Of a stretch of 64,000 bases of DNA, positions 54,995 through 63,176 are shown one piece after another. The DNA comes from an uncultured Oscillospiraceae bacterium (lineage in GTDB: Bacteria; Bacillota; Clostridia; Oscillospirales; Oscillospiraceae). Numbering within the stretch: the first letter of the stretch is position 1; every line of letters begins with the position of its first letter. The stretch covers positions 43,204 through 107,203 of the forward strand of contig CALWYD010000004.1 of the NCBI GenBank assembly GCA_944385675.1. The letters run 5' to 3'. The notes beneath the pieces were generated by a model that saw only the letters and a list, made by a program, of their open reading frames with translations, was not told the DNA's origin and did no database searches. The translations under genes were made by a program, and so were the position numbers.

Positions 54995-55354
54995 ATGGGG
55001 GCAACGCAAAATTTGTCGAAAAACTTGCGTGCATTGCGGTCTATACAGGGCTGCTCACTTGTCCACTATGCCAAACAGTTAAATATTTCTAAATCTACAC
55101 TACAAGAAATTGAGCATGGCCACCCTCCCCACTTGGACACTGTAGAATGTATTTCCCGAAGCTTGAATATCCCGGTCACATTGCTCCTCTCTGACGCCTT
55201 CTCCAGTGAACAGCAGACCCATAGCCTTCAAATTTTGATGCGTCTGGAGCAGTATGCCGCCTGGGATCCTAAAGACAGAGAATCGCTCGCTTCTCTGTGT
55301 GGACAGATTATCCAGCTTCTAAACAAATATCCTACAGATGATCCTGCTCTTTGA
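54995..55354 (+). CDS. XRE-family transcriptional regulator, putative Spo0A target
   Basis: 119 residues. N-terminal helix-turn-helix (LSKNLRALRSIQGCSLVHYAKQLNISKSTLQEIEHG, about 7-43) and a helical C-terminal part, about the size of SinR. The start ATG 54995 is preceded by GGGGGGG. Two perfect TTTGTCGAA boxes, one over the promoter and one in codons 6-9, strongly suggest Spo0A control. The target genes are not known; divergent lysR-FNT and downstream sulfite-reductase-like genes are candidates. Confidence 0.9.
   Translation: MGATQNLSKNLRALRSIQGCSLVHYAKQLNISKSTLQEIEHGHPPHLDTVECISRSLNIPVTLLLSDAFSSEQQTHSLQILMRLEQYAAWDPKDRESLASLCGQIIQLLNKYPTDDPAL
55009..55022 (+). promoter_or_regulatory. Perfect Spo0A box inside XRE gene start
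   Basis: AAATTTGTCGAAAA in codons 5-10 of the XRE gene, exact reverse complement of the upstream box. Confidence 0.6.
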
Positions 55355-55428
55355 CGAATTCTTTCACCAGACTCCGCTCTCTGCACATCCGTTGAAAAAA
55401 GATTTTTCTCCTGTGGCGCGAATTTAGG

Positions 55429-55457
55429 TTGACAGGATATTCCATCCTCTGTATTTT
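55429..55457 (+). promoter_or_regulatory. Promoter of sulfite-reductase-like gene
   Basis: TTGACA (55429-55434), 17 bp, TATTTT (55452-55457); the -10 is only fair. Confidence 0.5.
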
Positions 55458-55518
55458 TATTATGAGGGATTTAAAACGCTACAGATACCGCGTCAACCAC
55501 ATAGGGAGGTTTTATTTG

Positions 55519-56457
55519 ATGAATCAAACCAGCAACAGACCCAGTATCCCCCAAAATGAAGTAACCCGGGTCAAGGGTCTGGGCTTTTTATGGGATAAGC
55601 GCACACCGGATACCTTTAATGGCCGGGTGATTACCCGTAACGGTAAAATTACCGCCAAAGAGTGCGCTGTGGTGGCAGAAGCCGCCCAACGTTTTGGCAG
55701 CGGTGAGGTTACGCTCACCACCCGGCTTACTATGGAAATCCAGGGCGTTCCATTTGAAAACATTGAGCCTCTTCGGGAATTTCTGCGCCAGGAGGCCGGC
55801 TTGGAAACCGGCGGCACCGGCGCCAAAGTCCGGCCTGTTGTCTCCTGCAAAGGTACAACCTGTCAATACGGCTTGATTGACACGTATGCCTTGTCCCAGG
55901 AGATTCACCGACGCTTTTATGAAGGATACCAGGATGTTAAATTGCCCCATAAATTTAAAATCGCGGTGGGTGGATGTCCCAATAACTGCGTCAAACCCGA
56001 TCTGAATGATGTGGGTATTGTGGGACAGCGGGTTCCCGCTATCCGCTCCGAACAGTGTCGAGGCTGTAAGTTATGTGCAACCGAGTGCCCTATCCATGTC
56101 ATTTCCATGGTGGACAATAAGGCCGTCATCGATGCCAGTCAGTGCAACCACTGCGGACGCTGCATCAAAAAATGTCCTTTCCAGGCCATTGAAGAACAGT
56201 CTGCAGGCTACAAGGTCTATTTAGGTGGCCGCTGGGGCAAGCGCACCGCTATGGGTCAGCCCTTGGATACCATTGTCACCAGTCAGGAACAGGTACTGGA
56301 ATTGATTGAAAAGTGTCTGTTACTTTTCCGGGCCTACGGACAACCTAAAGAGCGTTTTGCAGACACTGTGGCCCGGCTGGGTTTTCAACAAGTACAGGAC
56401 ATGCTCTTGTCCGACGAACTGCTCCACCGCAAAGAGGAAATTTTATCTCAGCAGTAA
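55519..56457 (+). CDS. Siroheme sulfite/nitrite reductase-like 4Fe-4S protein
   Basis: 312 residues from ATG 55519, 9 bp after GGGAGG. An N-terminal ferredoxin-like half domain (RFGSGEVTLTTRLTMEIQGV), siroheme/4Fe-4S ligand cysteines (SCKGTTCQYG, then GGCPNNC), and two ferredoxin motifs (CRGCKLCATECP, CNHCGRCIKKCP). The arrangement is like the catalytic subunit AsrC of anaerobic sulfite reductase, but no asrA or asrB is adjacent. It could reduce sulfite, or be an orphan siroheme protein of other use. Confidence 0.85.
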   Translation: MNQTSNRPSIPQNEVTRVKGLGFLWDKRTPDTFNGRVITRNGKITAKECAVVAEAAQRFGSGEVTLTTRLTMEIQGVPFENIEPLREFLRQEAGLETGGTGAKVRPVVSCKGTTCQYGLIDTYALSQEIHRRFYEGYQDVKLPHKFKIAVGGCPNNCVKPDLNDVGIVGQRVPAIRSEQCRGCKLCATECPIHVISMVDNKAVIDASQCNHCGRCIKKCPFQAIEEQSAGYKVYLGGRWGKRTAMGQPLDTIVTSQEQVLELIEKCLLLFRAYGQPKERFADTVARLGFQQVQDMLLSDELLHRKEEILSQQ

Positions 56458-56480
56458 GTTTACTCTCCGTTATCCATCAA

Positions 56481-56519
56481 AAGGGCACGGGGCGGAATAC
56501 CGCCCCGTGCCCTTTTTGT
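56481..56519 (+). terminator. Terminator of sulfite-reductase-like gene
   Basis: 15-bp perfect stem AAGGGCACGGGGCGG/CCGCCCCGTGCCCTT followed by TTTGTT. Confidence 0.93.
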
Positions 56520-56697
56520 TCCCGCCTGTGGGAATACGCAAGTACTAATTCCTATAATCAAAACTTGTGGTAATTTTTTCATTATAAGCTTCCCTATATA
56601 AAAAAGTTTTTAGGCAACTTTTTCTTTCTTACGCTATTTCACTAATTCAATGTATCAACACTGCATAAATATTGCTTGATTTTTGATTAATTTTTGA

Positions 56698-56726
56698 TTG
56701 AATTTTACCAATAGTAATGATATGAT
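56698..56726 (+). promoter_or_regulatory. hutH promoter
   Basis: TTGAAT (56698-56703), 17 bp, TATGAT (56721-56726). Confidence 0.65.
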
Positions 56727-56773
56727 AGGATTACAAAATAAAGCCGTACGGCGGCATAAAAGGAGATGCGAAC

Positions 56774-58339
56774 ATGAAAAATCCCAAAAGTATCAACCAT
56801 GTGGTTTTAGATGGCCATCACCTCACTTTGGAAGATCTTGTGGCCGTCGCACGCTATAATGCCAGCGTGGAAGTTGCCCCCAGCGCTATGGATGCTATGG
56901 CAAAATCCCGAGCTTTGGCCGAAAAAATTGCCGCCGAGGGCAGGGTGGCATACGGCATTACCACAGGCTTTGGCGATTTCCAGAAAGTAGCCGTCCCCGA
57001 AGAGATGAGCAATCAGCTATCCACCAACCTGATTCTCAGCCACTGCACCGGCACCGGCGACCCCTATGCTGATGAAGTAGTACGGGGGATGCTGCTCCTG
57101 CGGGCTAATGCCCTGTGTGTGGGTGTGTCTGGCGTACGCCCCCTTCTGGTAGAAATGATGGTGGAGATGCTTAATAAGGGCGTCACTCCTGTGGTACCTC
57201 AGAAGGGCTCCTTGGGTTCCTCCGGTGACCTGGCCCCCTTGGCCCACATGACCTTGCCCATGCTGGGCAAAGGTCTAGCTCGCTACCAGGGCGAAGAACT
57301 GCCCGGCGCTGAGGCGATGAAGCGCGCCGGCATCCAGACCCTGGATACCCTGGTTTGTAAAGAGGGCCTTGGTATGACCAACGGCACTTGTGCTATGACC
57401 TCTGTAGGCGCCCTGGCTCTGTATGACACCATCTGCGCCGCTCAGCTGGCTGATATCATTGGTTCTCTTGACTTTGAGGGTCTGACTGGCCTGCGCAACG
57501 CTTTCGACCCCCGCATCCACGCTGTACGCGGCCAAAAAGGCCAGATGTTGGTGGCAGAAAATATGCGCAAGCTGCTGGCTGGTTCTGAGATTCTGGACAA
57601 CTGCCAAAATGACCGGGTACAGGACGCTTATGCCCTGCGCTGTATTCCCCAGCTACACGGCGCGGTGCGTGATGCCCTGGACTATGTGAAGGAAAAAGTT
57701 GATATTGAGCTTAACGCCGTCACAGACAACCCTCTGCTCTTCCTGGAGGATGAGGCTGTTATCTCCGGCGGCAACTTCCACGGTGAACCCATGGCCATCC
57801 CCTTTGACACCCTGGGCATTGCCTGTTCCGAGCTAGCCAATAGCTCTGAGCGGCGCACTGAACGTATGGTCAACGCTGCCCTGTCCAATGGCCTGACCCC
57901 CTTCCTGACCACCAAGCCCGGTGTCAACTCCGGTTTTATGATCGTACAGTATGCCGCCGCCTCCATGGTATCTGAGAACAAGGTACTGGCTCATCCCGCC
58001 AGCGTAGACTCCATCCCCTCCTCCGCTAACCAGGAAGACATCGTTTCCATGGGCACAACCGCTGCCCGGAAGGCAGGATGGATTGTCCAGAACACCCTGT
58101 CCGTGCTGGCTGACGAGCTGCTTACCGCCTGCCAGGCCATTGACATCCGCCGCCAGCTCAACACCCACGGCCAGGGCATGTCCCCTGTCCATGAGGCCAT
58201 TTATCAGCATGTGCGGCAGAAGGTTGATTTCTTTGAAATTGACCGGGAGATCTGGCCCGACATCAAAGCTGTAGAGGCCATGGTACGCAGCGGTGAGCTT
58301 CTGGAGCTCGCTCAAAGTATCCTGCCTGATCTGCAGTAA
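56774..58339 (+). CDS. hutH: Histidine ammonia-lyase
   Basis: 521 residues. Removes ammonia from histidine to give urocanate. Motifs: YGITTGFGDF with the catalytic tyrosine near residue 62, VPQKGSLGSSGDLAPLAHM containing the MIO-forming tripeptide, here SSG rather than ASG, and TNGTCAMTS, EDIVSMGTTAARK. SD GGAG upstream of ATG 56774. No other hut gene is adjacent. Confidence 0.93.
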   Translation: MKNPKSINHVVLDGHHLTLEDLVAVARYNASVEVAPSAMDAMAKSRALAEKIAAEGRVAYGITTGFGDFQKVAVPEEMSNQLSTNLILSHCTGTGDPYADEVVRGMLLLRANALCVGVSGVRPLLVEMMVEMLNKGVTPVVPQKGSLGSSGDLAPLAHMTLPMLGKGLARYQGEELPGAEAMKRAGIQTLDTLVCKEGLGMTNGTCAMTSVGALALYDTICAAQLADIIGSLDFEGLTGLRNAFDPRIHAVRGQKGQMLVAENMRKLLAGSEILDNCQNDRVQDAYALRCIPQLHGAVRDALDYVKEKVDIELNAVTDNPLLFLEDEAVISGGNFHGEPMAIPFDTLGIACSELANSSERRTERMVNAALSNGLTPFLTTKPGVNSGFMIVQYAAASMVSENKVLAHPASVDSIPSSANQEDIVSMGTTAARKAGWIVQNTLSVLADELLTACQAIDIRRQLNTHGQGMSPVHEAIYQHVRQKVDFFEIDREIWPDIKAVEAMVRSGELLELAQSILPDLQ

Positions 58340-58368
58340 CGGCCCTCTTTCTCTCTGTCTCCCGCATC

Positions 58369-58401
58369 AAAAAAGCCTCGCCCTAAGGGCGAGGCTTTTT
58401 T
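58369..58401. terminator. Bidirectional terminator between hutH and Rrf2 gene
   Basis: AAAAAAGCCTCGCCC/GGGCGAGGCTTTTTT hairpin with T-runs both ways, between two convergent genes. Confidence 0.93.
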
Positions 58402-58449
58402 ACCTGTACTGCGTACCAGATTGTTTTTTCTGACTGGACCCGAGGCGCT

Positions 58450-58860
58450 TTATACTCCTCCCTCAACAACCTGTTGCAAGGTAACGCTGTCCAGATATTC
58501 ATCAATTCTGCGGTTTAGTTCAGTCCACACGGGCAGAGCTGCGCACTGATCCCGCCTGGGACAGGGCTGTGCATCCCCTTCCAGACATGCCACCGGAGCT
58601 ACAGACCCCTCCGCAGCCCGAAGGACCTCCCCCACCGTACATGCCGCAGGATCACAGGCCAACCGGTAGCCGCCCCCCTTCCCCCGCAGGCCAGCCACAA
58701 GGCCCTCCTTTACCAGGCTCTTTACAATGGCCTCCAGGTATTTTTCTGATATTCCCTGGCTCTGGGCAATCTCCCGCAGAGAGACTAATCCATCCCCCTC
58801 CCGCGCCGCCAGTTCAATCATCACCCGCAGGGCATAGCGTCCCTTTGTGGAAATCATCAT
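58450..58860 (-). CDS. Rrf2-family transcriptional regulator (IscR/CymR-like)
   Basis: 136 residues from ATG 58860 (MMISTKGRYALRVMIELA). Winged helix and the C-terminal cysteines C-x7-C-x5-C pattern (ACLEGDAQPCPRRDQC), which may bind an Fe-S cluster as in IscR; related CymR lacks it. It probably controls Fe-S or sulfur genes; no target is adjacent. Confidence 0.9.
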   Translation of the reverse strand: MMISTKGRYALRVMIELAAREGDGLVSLREIAQSQGISEKYLEAIVKSLVKEGLVAGLRGKGGGYRLACDPAACTVGEVLRAAEGSVAPVACLEGDAQPCPRRDQCAALPVWTELNRRIDEYLDSVTLQQVVEGGV

Positions 58861-58920
58861 CCCGTCTGCCCCCTTCCAAAAGATTATGGTGCGCGCCACG
58901 CAATTTGCGGGCAGTGGAAC

Positions 58921-60279
58921 TCAAGTCCCCACAGCCGCCCTCAGTACTTTGGAGGCCACCGTCCCCGCCACATCTGCACCGCTTCCCCCATTTTCTACCA
59001 GCACCACAAAGGCGTATGGAGCCTCTTCATTCTGCAGAAAGCCGGCAAACCAGGCGTGGGGCTTCTCTTCTCCGCCCACCTCGGCCGTTCCGGACTTTGC
59101 CCCCAATTCCATGTTGGGAAACCGTTTTGTTCCATAGGCAGTCTGCACGTTGTTTACCATCATCTCTGCTATGGTCTCAGCCGTATCCGGAGCAATCAGA
59201 CGTTTTGTCCAATGGGTAAAGCGGGGCAAAGCTGGCAACAATCCCGGGGTGTCCACTTGTTGTATCAGGCGAGGCACAGCGGCCTTGCCTCCATTTGCAA
59301 TGGCCCCCATATAGATCATAAGCGAACACGGGTTGACACTGTCTTTTCCCTGTCCCACCCCGGCCCAGGCCAAATCCCCGGATGCTTCCTCTGTAAAATC
59401 GAAACTGCCTTTGGCAGTGGAAATTCCATCGATAGAGTAGGAATTTGTGAGTCCTGCCTTCTCTGTATAGCGCTCCATAGTTTGGCTTCCCAACTCTACT
59501 GCCAGCTGTCCAAACACTACATTGCAGGAGTTGGACAGCGCACCCCAAATATCTTGCTCCCCGTGAGCAGCGGCACAGGTAACCGTACCGTCCCCTATCT
59601 GGACCGCTCCCGAGCAGGTCCATGTCCCGTCCTCTAAATCCTCCAGTTCCTCCAAGGCTGCAGCCAGTGTGACCGTTTTGAATACTGAACCAGGTGTAAA
59701 AGTAGAGGACAAAAATCGGTTCAGGTAAGCCCCCTCATATTTATCGTTCTCCTCCAAATCGGAGGGGACGTTTAATGGATCATAGGTTGGAGAGGAGACC
59801 AAGCAGAGGATCTCTCCTGTTTGGTAATTATATACAGCCACTGTCCCTTTCCGCCCATCCAGGGCCTGGTAAGCCGTCTCATTGAGTTCTGTGTCAATGG
59901 TAAGGTAGAGCTCGCTGCCTCTCTCCGCTCCAAAAGCGCCCCAAATCAAATTGTAGCCAGTCAACTGCTGGGCAAAGGCCTTCAGCGCACCAGTACTGAT
60001 ATTGCCATAGAGATCACCTACCACATGAAGAGTAGCTTTCCTGCAGGTCTTGTCGCCAGGGTATATCCGGTCTCCCTCTTCATCTACCGTGGACAAAACC
60101 TCCCCGTTTCGATCCAGCACTGTACCACTGATAAGAATACCCTGATTATTATAGAGATGACGGTTAAAGGCGGAGGCAGCCCAGCGCTCACCTCGCACGG
60201 CCCACAACAGAATAAACAGCACCAGACCGGCCAGCAGGCAACCGGCCAACACCAGACACAAAAGTGCCCGGCGTTCCAT
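58921..60279 (-). CDS. Penicillin-binding protein 2-like transpeptidase
   Basis: 452 residues from ATG 60279, 9 bp after GGACGGAG. One N-terminal membrane helix, a short pedestal, and transpeptidase motifs: SxxK in TPGSVFKT, SxN in SNSCNV, and KSG in GAKSGTAE. It is a class B PBP lacking a large N-terminal domain. Immediately follows the FHA-FtsW gene, forming the usual glycosyltransferase/transpeptidase pair. Confidence 0.92.
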   Translation of the reverse strand: MERRALLCLVLAGCLLAGLVLFILLWAVRGERWAASAFNRHLYNNQGILISGTVLDRNGEVLSTVDEEGDRIYPGDKTCRKATLHVVGDLYGNISTGALKAFAQQLTGYNLIWGAFGAERGSELYLTIDTELNETAYQALDGRKGTVAVYNYQTGEILCLVSSPTYDPLNVPSDLEENDKYEGAYLNRFLSSTFTPGSVFKTVTLAAALEELEDLEDGTWTCSGAVQIGDGTVTCAAAHGEQDIWGALSNSCNVVFGQLAVELGSQTMERYTEKAGLTNSYSIDGISTAKGSFDFTEEASGDLAWAGVGQGKDSVNPCSLMIYMGAIANGGKAAVPRLIQQVDTPGLLPALPRFTHWTKRLIAPDTAETIAEMMVNNVQTAYGTKRFPNMELGAKSGTAEVGGEEKPHAWFAGFLQNEEAPYAFVVLVENGGSGADVAGTVASKVLRAAVGT

Positions 60280-60284
60280 TTTTT

Positions 60285-62042
60285 TCAACTCCGTCCGCCC
60301 CCTTTCCAATTCTGTTTGCCTCTACCGCCAATGGCAAAACTAGCCCTCTCCCGGGTATCTGCCGCCTTCAAAAAGGCCAGCAGCCCCCAGGAGGCAATCA
60401 TGGCCGATCCGCCATTGGATACAAAGGGGAAAGTAACCCCAGTGAGAGGAAGCAGATCCATGGATCCAAACACGTTCAGGCAGGTTTGCACCACCAGCAG
60501 AGAACCTGCAGCACAAGCGGCGATGGTGGGAAACGCCGACCGGCCCATCCGGCAGGCCCGCGTGGCAAACAGTGCCAGTACCAGTATACACAACACCGCC
60601 AAAACTCCTACCACTAGCCCCCATTCCTCACACAATACTCCAAAAACCAGATCGGTGTCTGCAGCAGAAATCTTCTCCAGCCACCCCTCCCCCGGTCCCA
60701 CGCCCACCAGACCGCCCGAGGCCGCCGCAGACATGGCCCGTGTCTGCTGGTAACCCGTGGTGGAGGCCGCCTCCCAGGCATGTCCCCAGGAGGCAAAGCG
60801 GTGAAAAATATAAGGTTTGAACCGCAGAGTCAACGTTCCCGCAAACACTGCCCCTGCACAGATCAAAGACAGGGTGGCGAAATCTCCTGAACGCAGAAAA
60901 GCAATGACCAAAAACGTAATAAAAAAGATGCTGGCTGTACCAAAATCACTCATCAAGGCTAAGCACAGCAGGCATACTCCAGTCATCACCATAAATAGCC
61001 AAAGGTTTCTCCTGCGGAACAGCCGCTCCAGGCCAGCCGCCCCAGCAAAGATATAAAAAATTTTTGCAATTTCCGAGGGTTGAAAGGAAAAAGGTCCAAA
61101 AATAATCCAATTTGAGGCCCCGTATTTGGTCTTTCCTAACACAAGCGTAATAGCCAGAAGTCCAATGGCAAATCCAGCCATCAGCCAGCGCAGCTTCTGA
61201 ATGCGGCCTGTATCTCGCATCCAAATTCCCAGGGCAACCAGAAAAATAATCCCCAGTACAACCGCTATCAACTGTTTGGGAGCCGACGCCGGGGCAGAGG
61301 ACAAAGTGACAGCTATCGACAGCGTAGACAGGAAAAAGGCAATCGTCTCCAGCTCAAACCCTCTGCTGCCTAATCTTCGTATCACACCATAGTAAACCCA
61401 CATGACTACTGTCAGCCCCAGCAGCGTCAGAGGGTAGAGCCCCCGCTCCTCCAGGTTCCCGATTAGCAGTTGGAGCACCGCCAGTAGCTGAAACACTGTC
61501 AGCCACAACAGGGATGGCCACATAGGTTCCGGCCCCTCCGCCCTGCGTCGGTTATGCAGACGCTCCTCCTCCTCCCGGGCCAGAGGTAGGAACAGCAGCT
61601 CAATCCCCCCCACAGAAAGGGTATCTCCCACATTCAGCCGAGCTGATTGTTCCACAGGCTGGCCGTTTACCAGTGTCCCGCCCTTAGACCCCAGATCAGT
61701 TATTCTCCACTCTCCTTCCTCGCCTCTGGCCAGCACCGCGTGCTGCCGAGACACCGTGGGAAAATCCAGTCGAATATCCGCTAACGGGGCCCGGCCTAGT
61801 ATATTCTCCCAGTGACAGATGGGAATAGAGCCGCCCCCCGGCAGAGCCAGCTGCCCCCATTGCTCCGCTGTATGGCGCACCCGAAGAAGACCCCGGAAGG
61901 CCCTCACCAAAATCAGCAGAGCCAGTATGGGAAAAACAAACCGAACCAGCGCAGTATACCACCACATCGCCCACTGATACCGCTGAAAAAAATCTCCAAG
62001 GGTATTTAAAATCTCTTGGGGAAAAAACAGCCTCGAGAGCAA
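60285..62042 (-). CDS. FHA-FtsW/RodA/SpoVE fusion protein
   Basis: 585 residues from TTG 62042 after AGGAGGGG. One helix near 25-50, then a cytosolic FHA domain (about 75-155: ILGRAPLADIRLDFPTVSRQHAVL, GTLVNG), which binds phosphothreonine peptides, then an FtsW/RodA peptidoglycan polymerase with about ten helices (FGPFSFQPSEIAKI, LPLTGVTFPFVSNGGSAM). It pairs with the PBP2-like gene downstream. The FHA domain suggests control by PrkC-type phosphorylation. Confidence 0.93.
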   Translation of the reverse strand: MLSRLFFPQEILNTLGDFFQRYQWAMWWYTALVRFVFPILALLILVRAFRGLLRVRHTAEQWGQLALPGGGSIPICHWENILGRAPLADIRLDFPTVSRQHAVLARGEEGEWRITDLGSKGGTLVNGQPVEQSARLNVGDTLSVGGIELLFLPLAREEEERLHNRRRAEGPEPMWPSLLWLTVFQLLAVLQLLIGNLEERGLYPLTLLGLTVVMWVYYGVIRRLGSRGFELETIAFFLSTLSIAVTLSSAPASAPKQLIAVVLGIIFLVALGIWMRDTGRIQKLRWLMAGFAIGLLAITLVLGKTKYGASNWIIFGPFSFQPSEIAKIFYIFAGAAGLERLFRRRNLWLFMVMTGVCLLCLALMSDFGTASIFFITFLVIAFLRSGDFATLSLICAGAVFAGTLTLRFKPYIFHRFASWGHAWEAASTTGYQQTRAMSAAASGGLVGVGPGEGWLEKISAADTDLVFGVLCEEWGLVVGVLAVLCILVLALFATRACRMGRSAFPTIAACAAGSLLVVQTCLNVFGSMDLLPLTGVTFPFVSNGGSAMIASWGLLAFLKAADTRERASFAIGGRGKQNWKGGGRS

Positions 62043-62090
62043 ACTATTCCCCTCCTTCCACTATTATCAGTAAATCAAGTGCCTAAACTT

Positions 62091-62128
62091 AAAACAAAAG
62101 CACCTGCTTTCGCAGGTGCTTTTGTTTT
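62091..62128 (-). terminator. Terminator of tRNA-Arg
   Basis: Perfect 17-bp AT-flanked stem including GCACCTGC-TTTC-GCAGGTGC, followed by TTTTGTTTT on the minus strand. Confidence 0.92.
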
Positions 62129-62204
62129 GGTACGGCTGAAGGGATTCGAACCCCCGACCTTTTGGTTCGTAGCCAAACACTCTATCCAACTGAGCTACAG
62201 CCGC
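62128..62204 (-). tRNA. tRNA-Arg (anticodon ACG)
   Basis: Cloverleaf of 77 nt with encoded CCA. GCGGCTG acceptor arm pairs with CAGCCGT (one G-U pair), D arm GCTCAGTTGGATAGAG, anticodon loop CTACGAA and T arm GGGGGTTCGAATCCC. It is read alone with its own terminator. Confidence 0.97.
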
Positions 62205-62379
62205 ATACTGCGAAAGGGATGTTCCCCTTAACAGCTCAGTTATTGTAGCATAGCTGCGGCAAAAATGCAAGAGTTTTTTCTATTTTTTCCTGTTTTTTCT
62301 CTCCCCTCGCTCACGCCAGTGCGGTTGCATGGGTCGGGTAAACATGATATATTGGAGACAATACGACAAGTTACTGCTA

Positions 62380-62396
62380 TCTTAAAGTCTTCTTAA
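62380..62396 (+). promoter_or_regulatory. Direct repeats upstream of response regulator gene
   Basis: TCTTAA at 62380-62385 and 62391-62396, one helical turn (11 bp) apart, 12 bp before the -35; another CTTAA lies at 62415. This spacing fits OmpR-family regulator binding and suggests autoregulation. Confidence 0.35.
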
Positions 62397-62408
62397 TACT
62401 TTCTCTCT

Positions 62409-62436
62409 TGCAACTTAAAGTGTCTGTGTTATGCTA
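62409..62436 (+). promoter_or_regulatory. Promoter of two-component system
   Basis: TTGCAA (62409-62414), 16 bp, TATGCT (62431-62436). Confidence 0.6.
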
Positions 62437-62480
62437 GTAAACAGCAACATGTGAATTACCGAAACAGGAGCGGACAGAAC

Positions 62481-63176
62481 ATGTATACCATTTTAATTTG
62501 CGACGACGACAGGGATATTGTTTCTGCCCTGGATATTTATCTGACCAGCGAGGGTTACCGCACCATTAAGACCTATAACGGGAAAGAGGCCCTTCGCGCG
62601 GTGGAACAGCATGAAGTCCACCTTATTCTGATGGACATTATGATGCCGGAACTGGACGGAATCCGCACTACCGCTAAGCTCCGGGAGGGAAGCAACGTCC
62701 CTATTATCCTTCTCACCGCCAAAAGTGAAGATGCAGACAAAATCCTGGGGTTGAACATCGGCGCAGATGATTACATCACCAAGCCCTTCAACCCCCTGGA
62801 AGTTATTGCACGAGTCAAGTCCCAGTTGCGCCGGTACACCAGCCTAGGGGGCGCAGACAAGGGGCCGGGGCTTATTACCGTGGGCCCTATCACCATGGAC
62901 GACAGTGCTAAGCAGGTGCATGTAGACGGGGATCCGGTAGCTCTTACTCCCATTGAGTACAATATCCTCAAGCTGCTCATGTCCCACCCCGGACAGGTGT
63001 TCTCCTCTGCCCAGATCTATGAGCAGGTATGGAATGACCCCGCCTACGGCTCAGAAAATACGGTTGCCGTCCACATCCGACACCTGCGGGAAAAAATCGA
63101 AATCAATCCTGCTGAGCCTCGCTGGCTGAAAGTTGTCTGGGGCCTGGGCTATAAGATGGAAAAGGGGTCCGTATGA
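62481..63176 (+). CDS. OmpR/VanR-family response regulator
   Basis: 231 residues. Receiver domain with acidic pocket CDDDRDI, phosphorylated aspartate in ILMDIMMP and KPFNP lysine, followed by a winged-helix DNA-binding domain (ALTPIEYNILKLLMSHPGQVFSSAQIYEQVW). Overlaps its sensor kinase by 4 bp. Inferred to act on its own promoter. Confidence 0.95.
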   Translation: MYTILICDDDRDIVSALDIYLTSEGYRTIKTYNGKEALRAVEQHEVHLILMDIMMPELDGIRTTAKLREGSNVPIILLTAKSEDADKILGLNIGADDYITKPFNPLEVIARVKSQLRRYTSLGGADKGPGLITVGPITMDDSAKQVHVDGDPVALTPIEYNILKLLMSHPGQVFSSAQIYEQVWNDPAYGSENTVAVHIRHLREKIEINPAEPRWLKVVWGLGYKMEKGSV

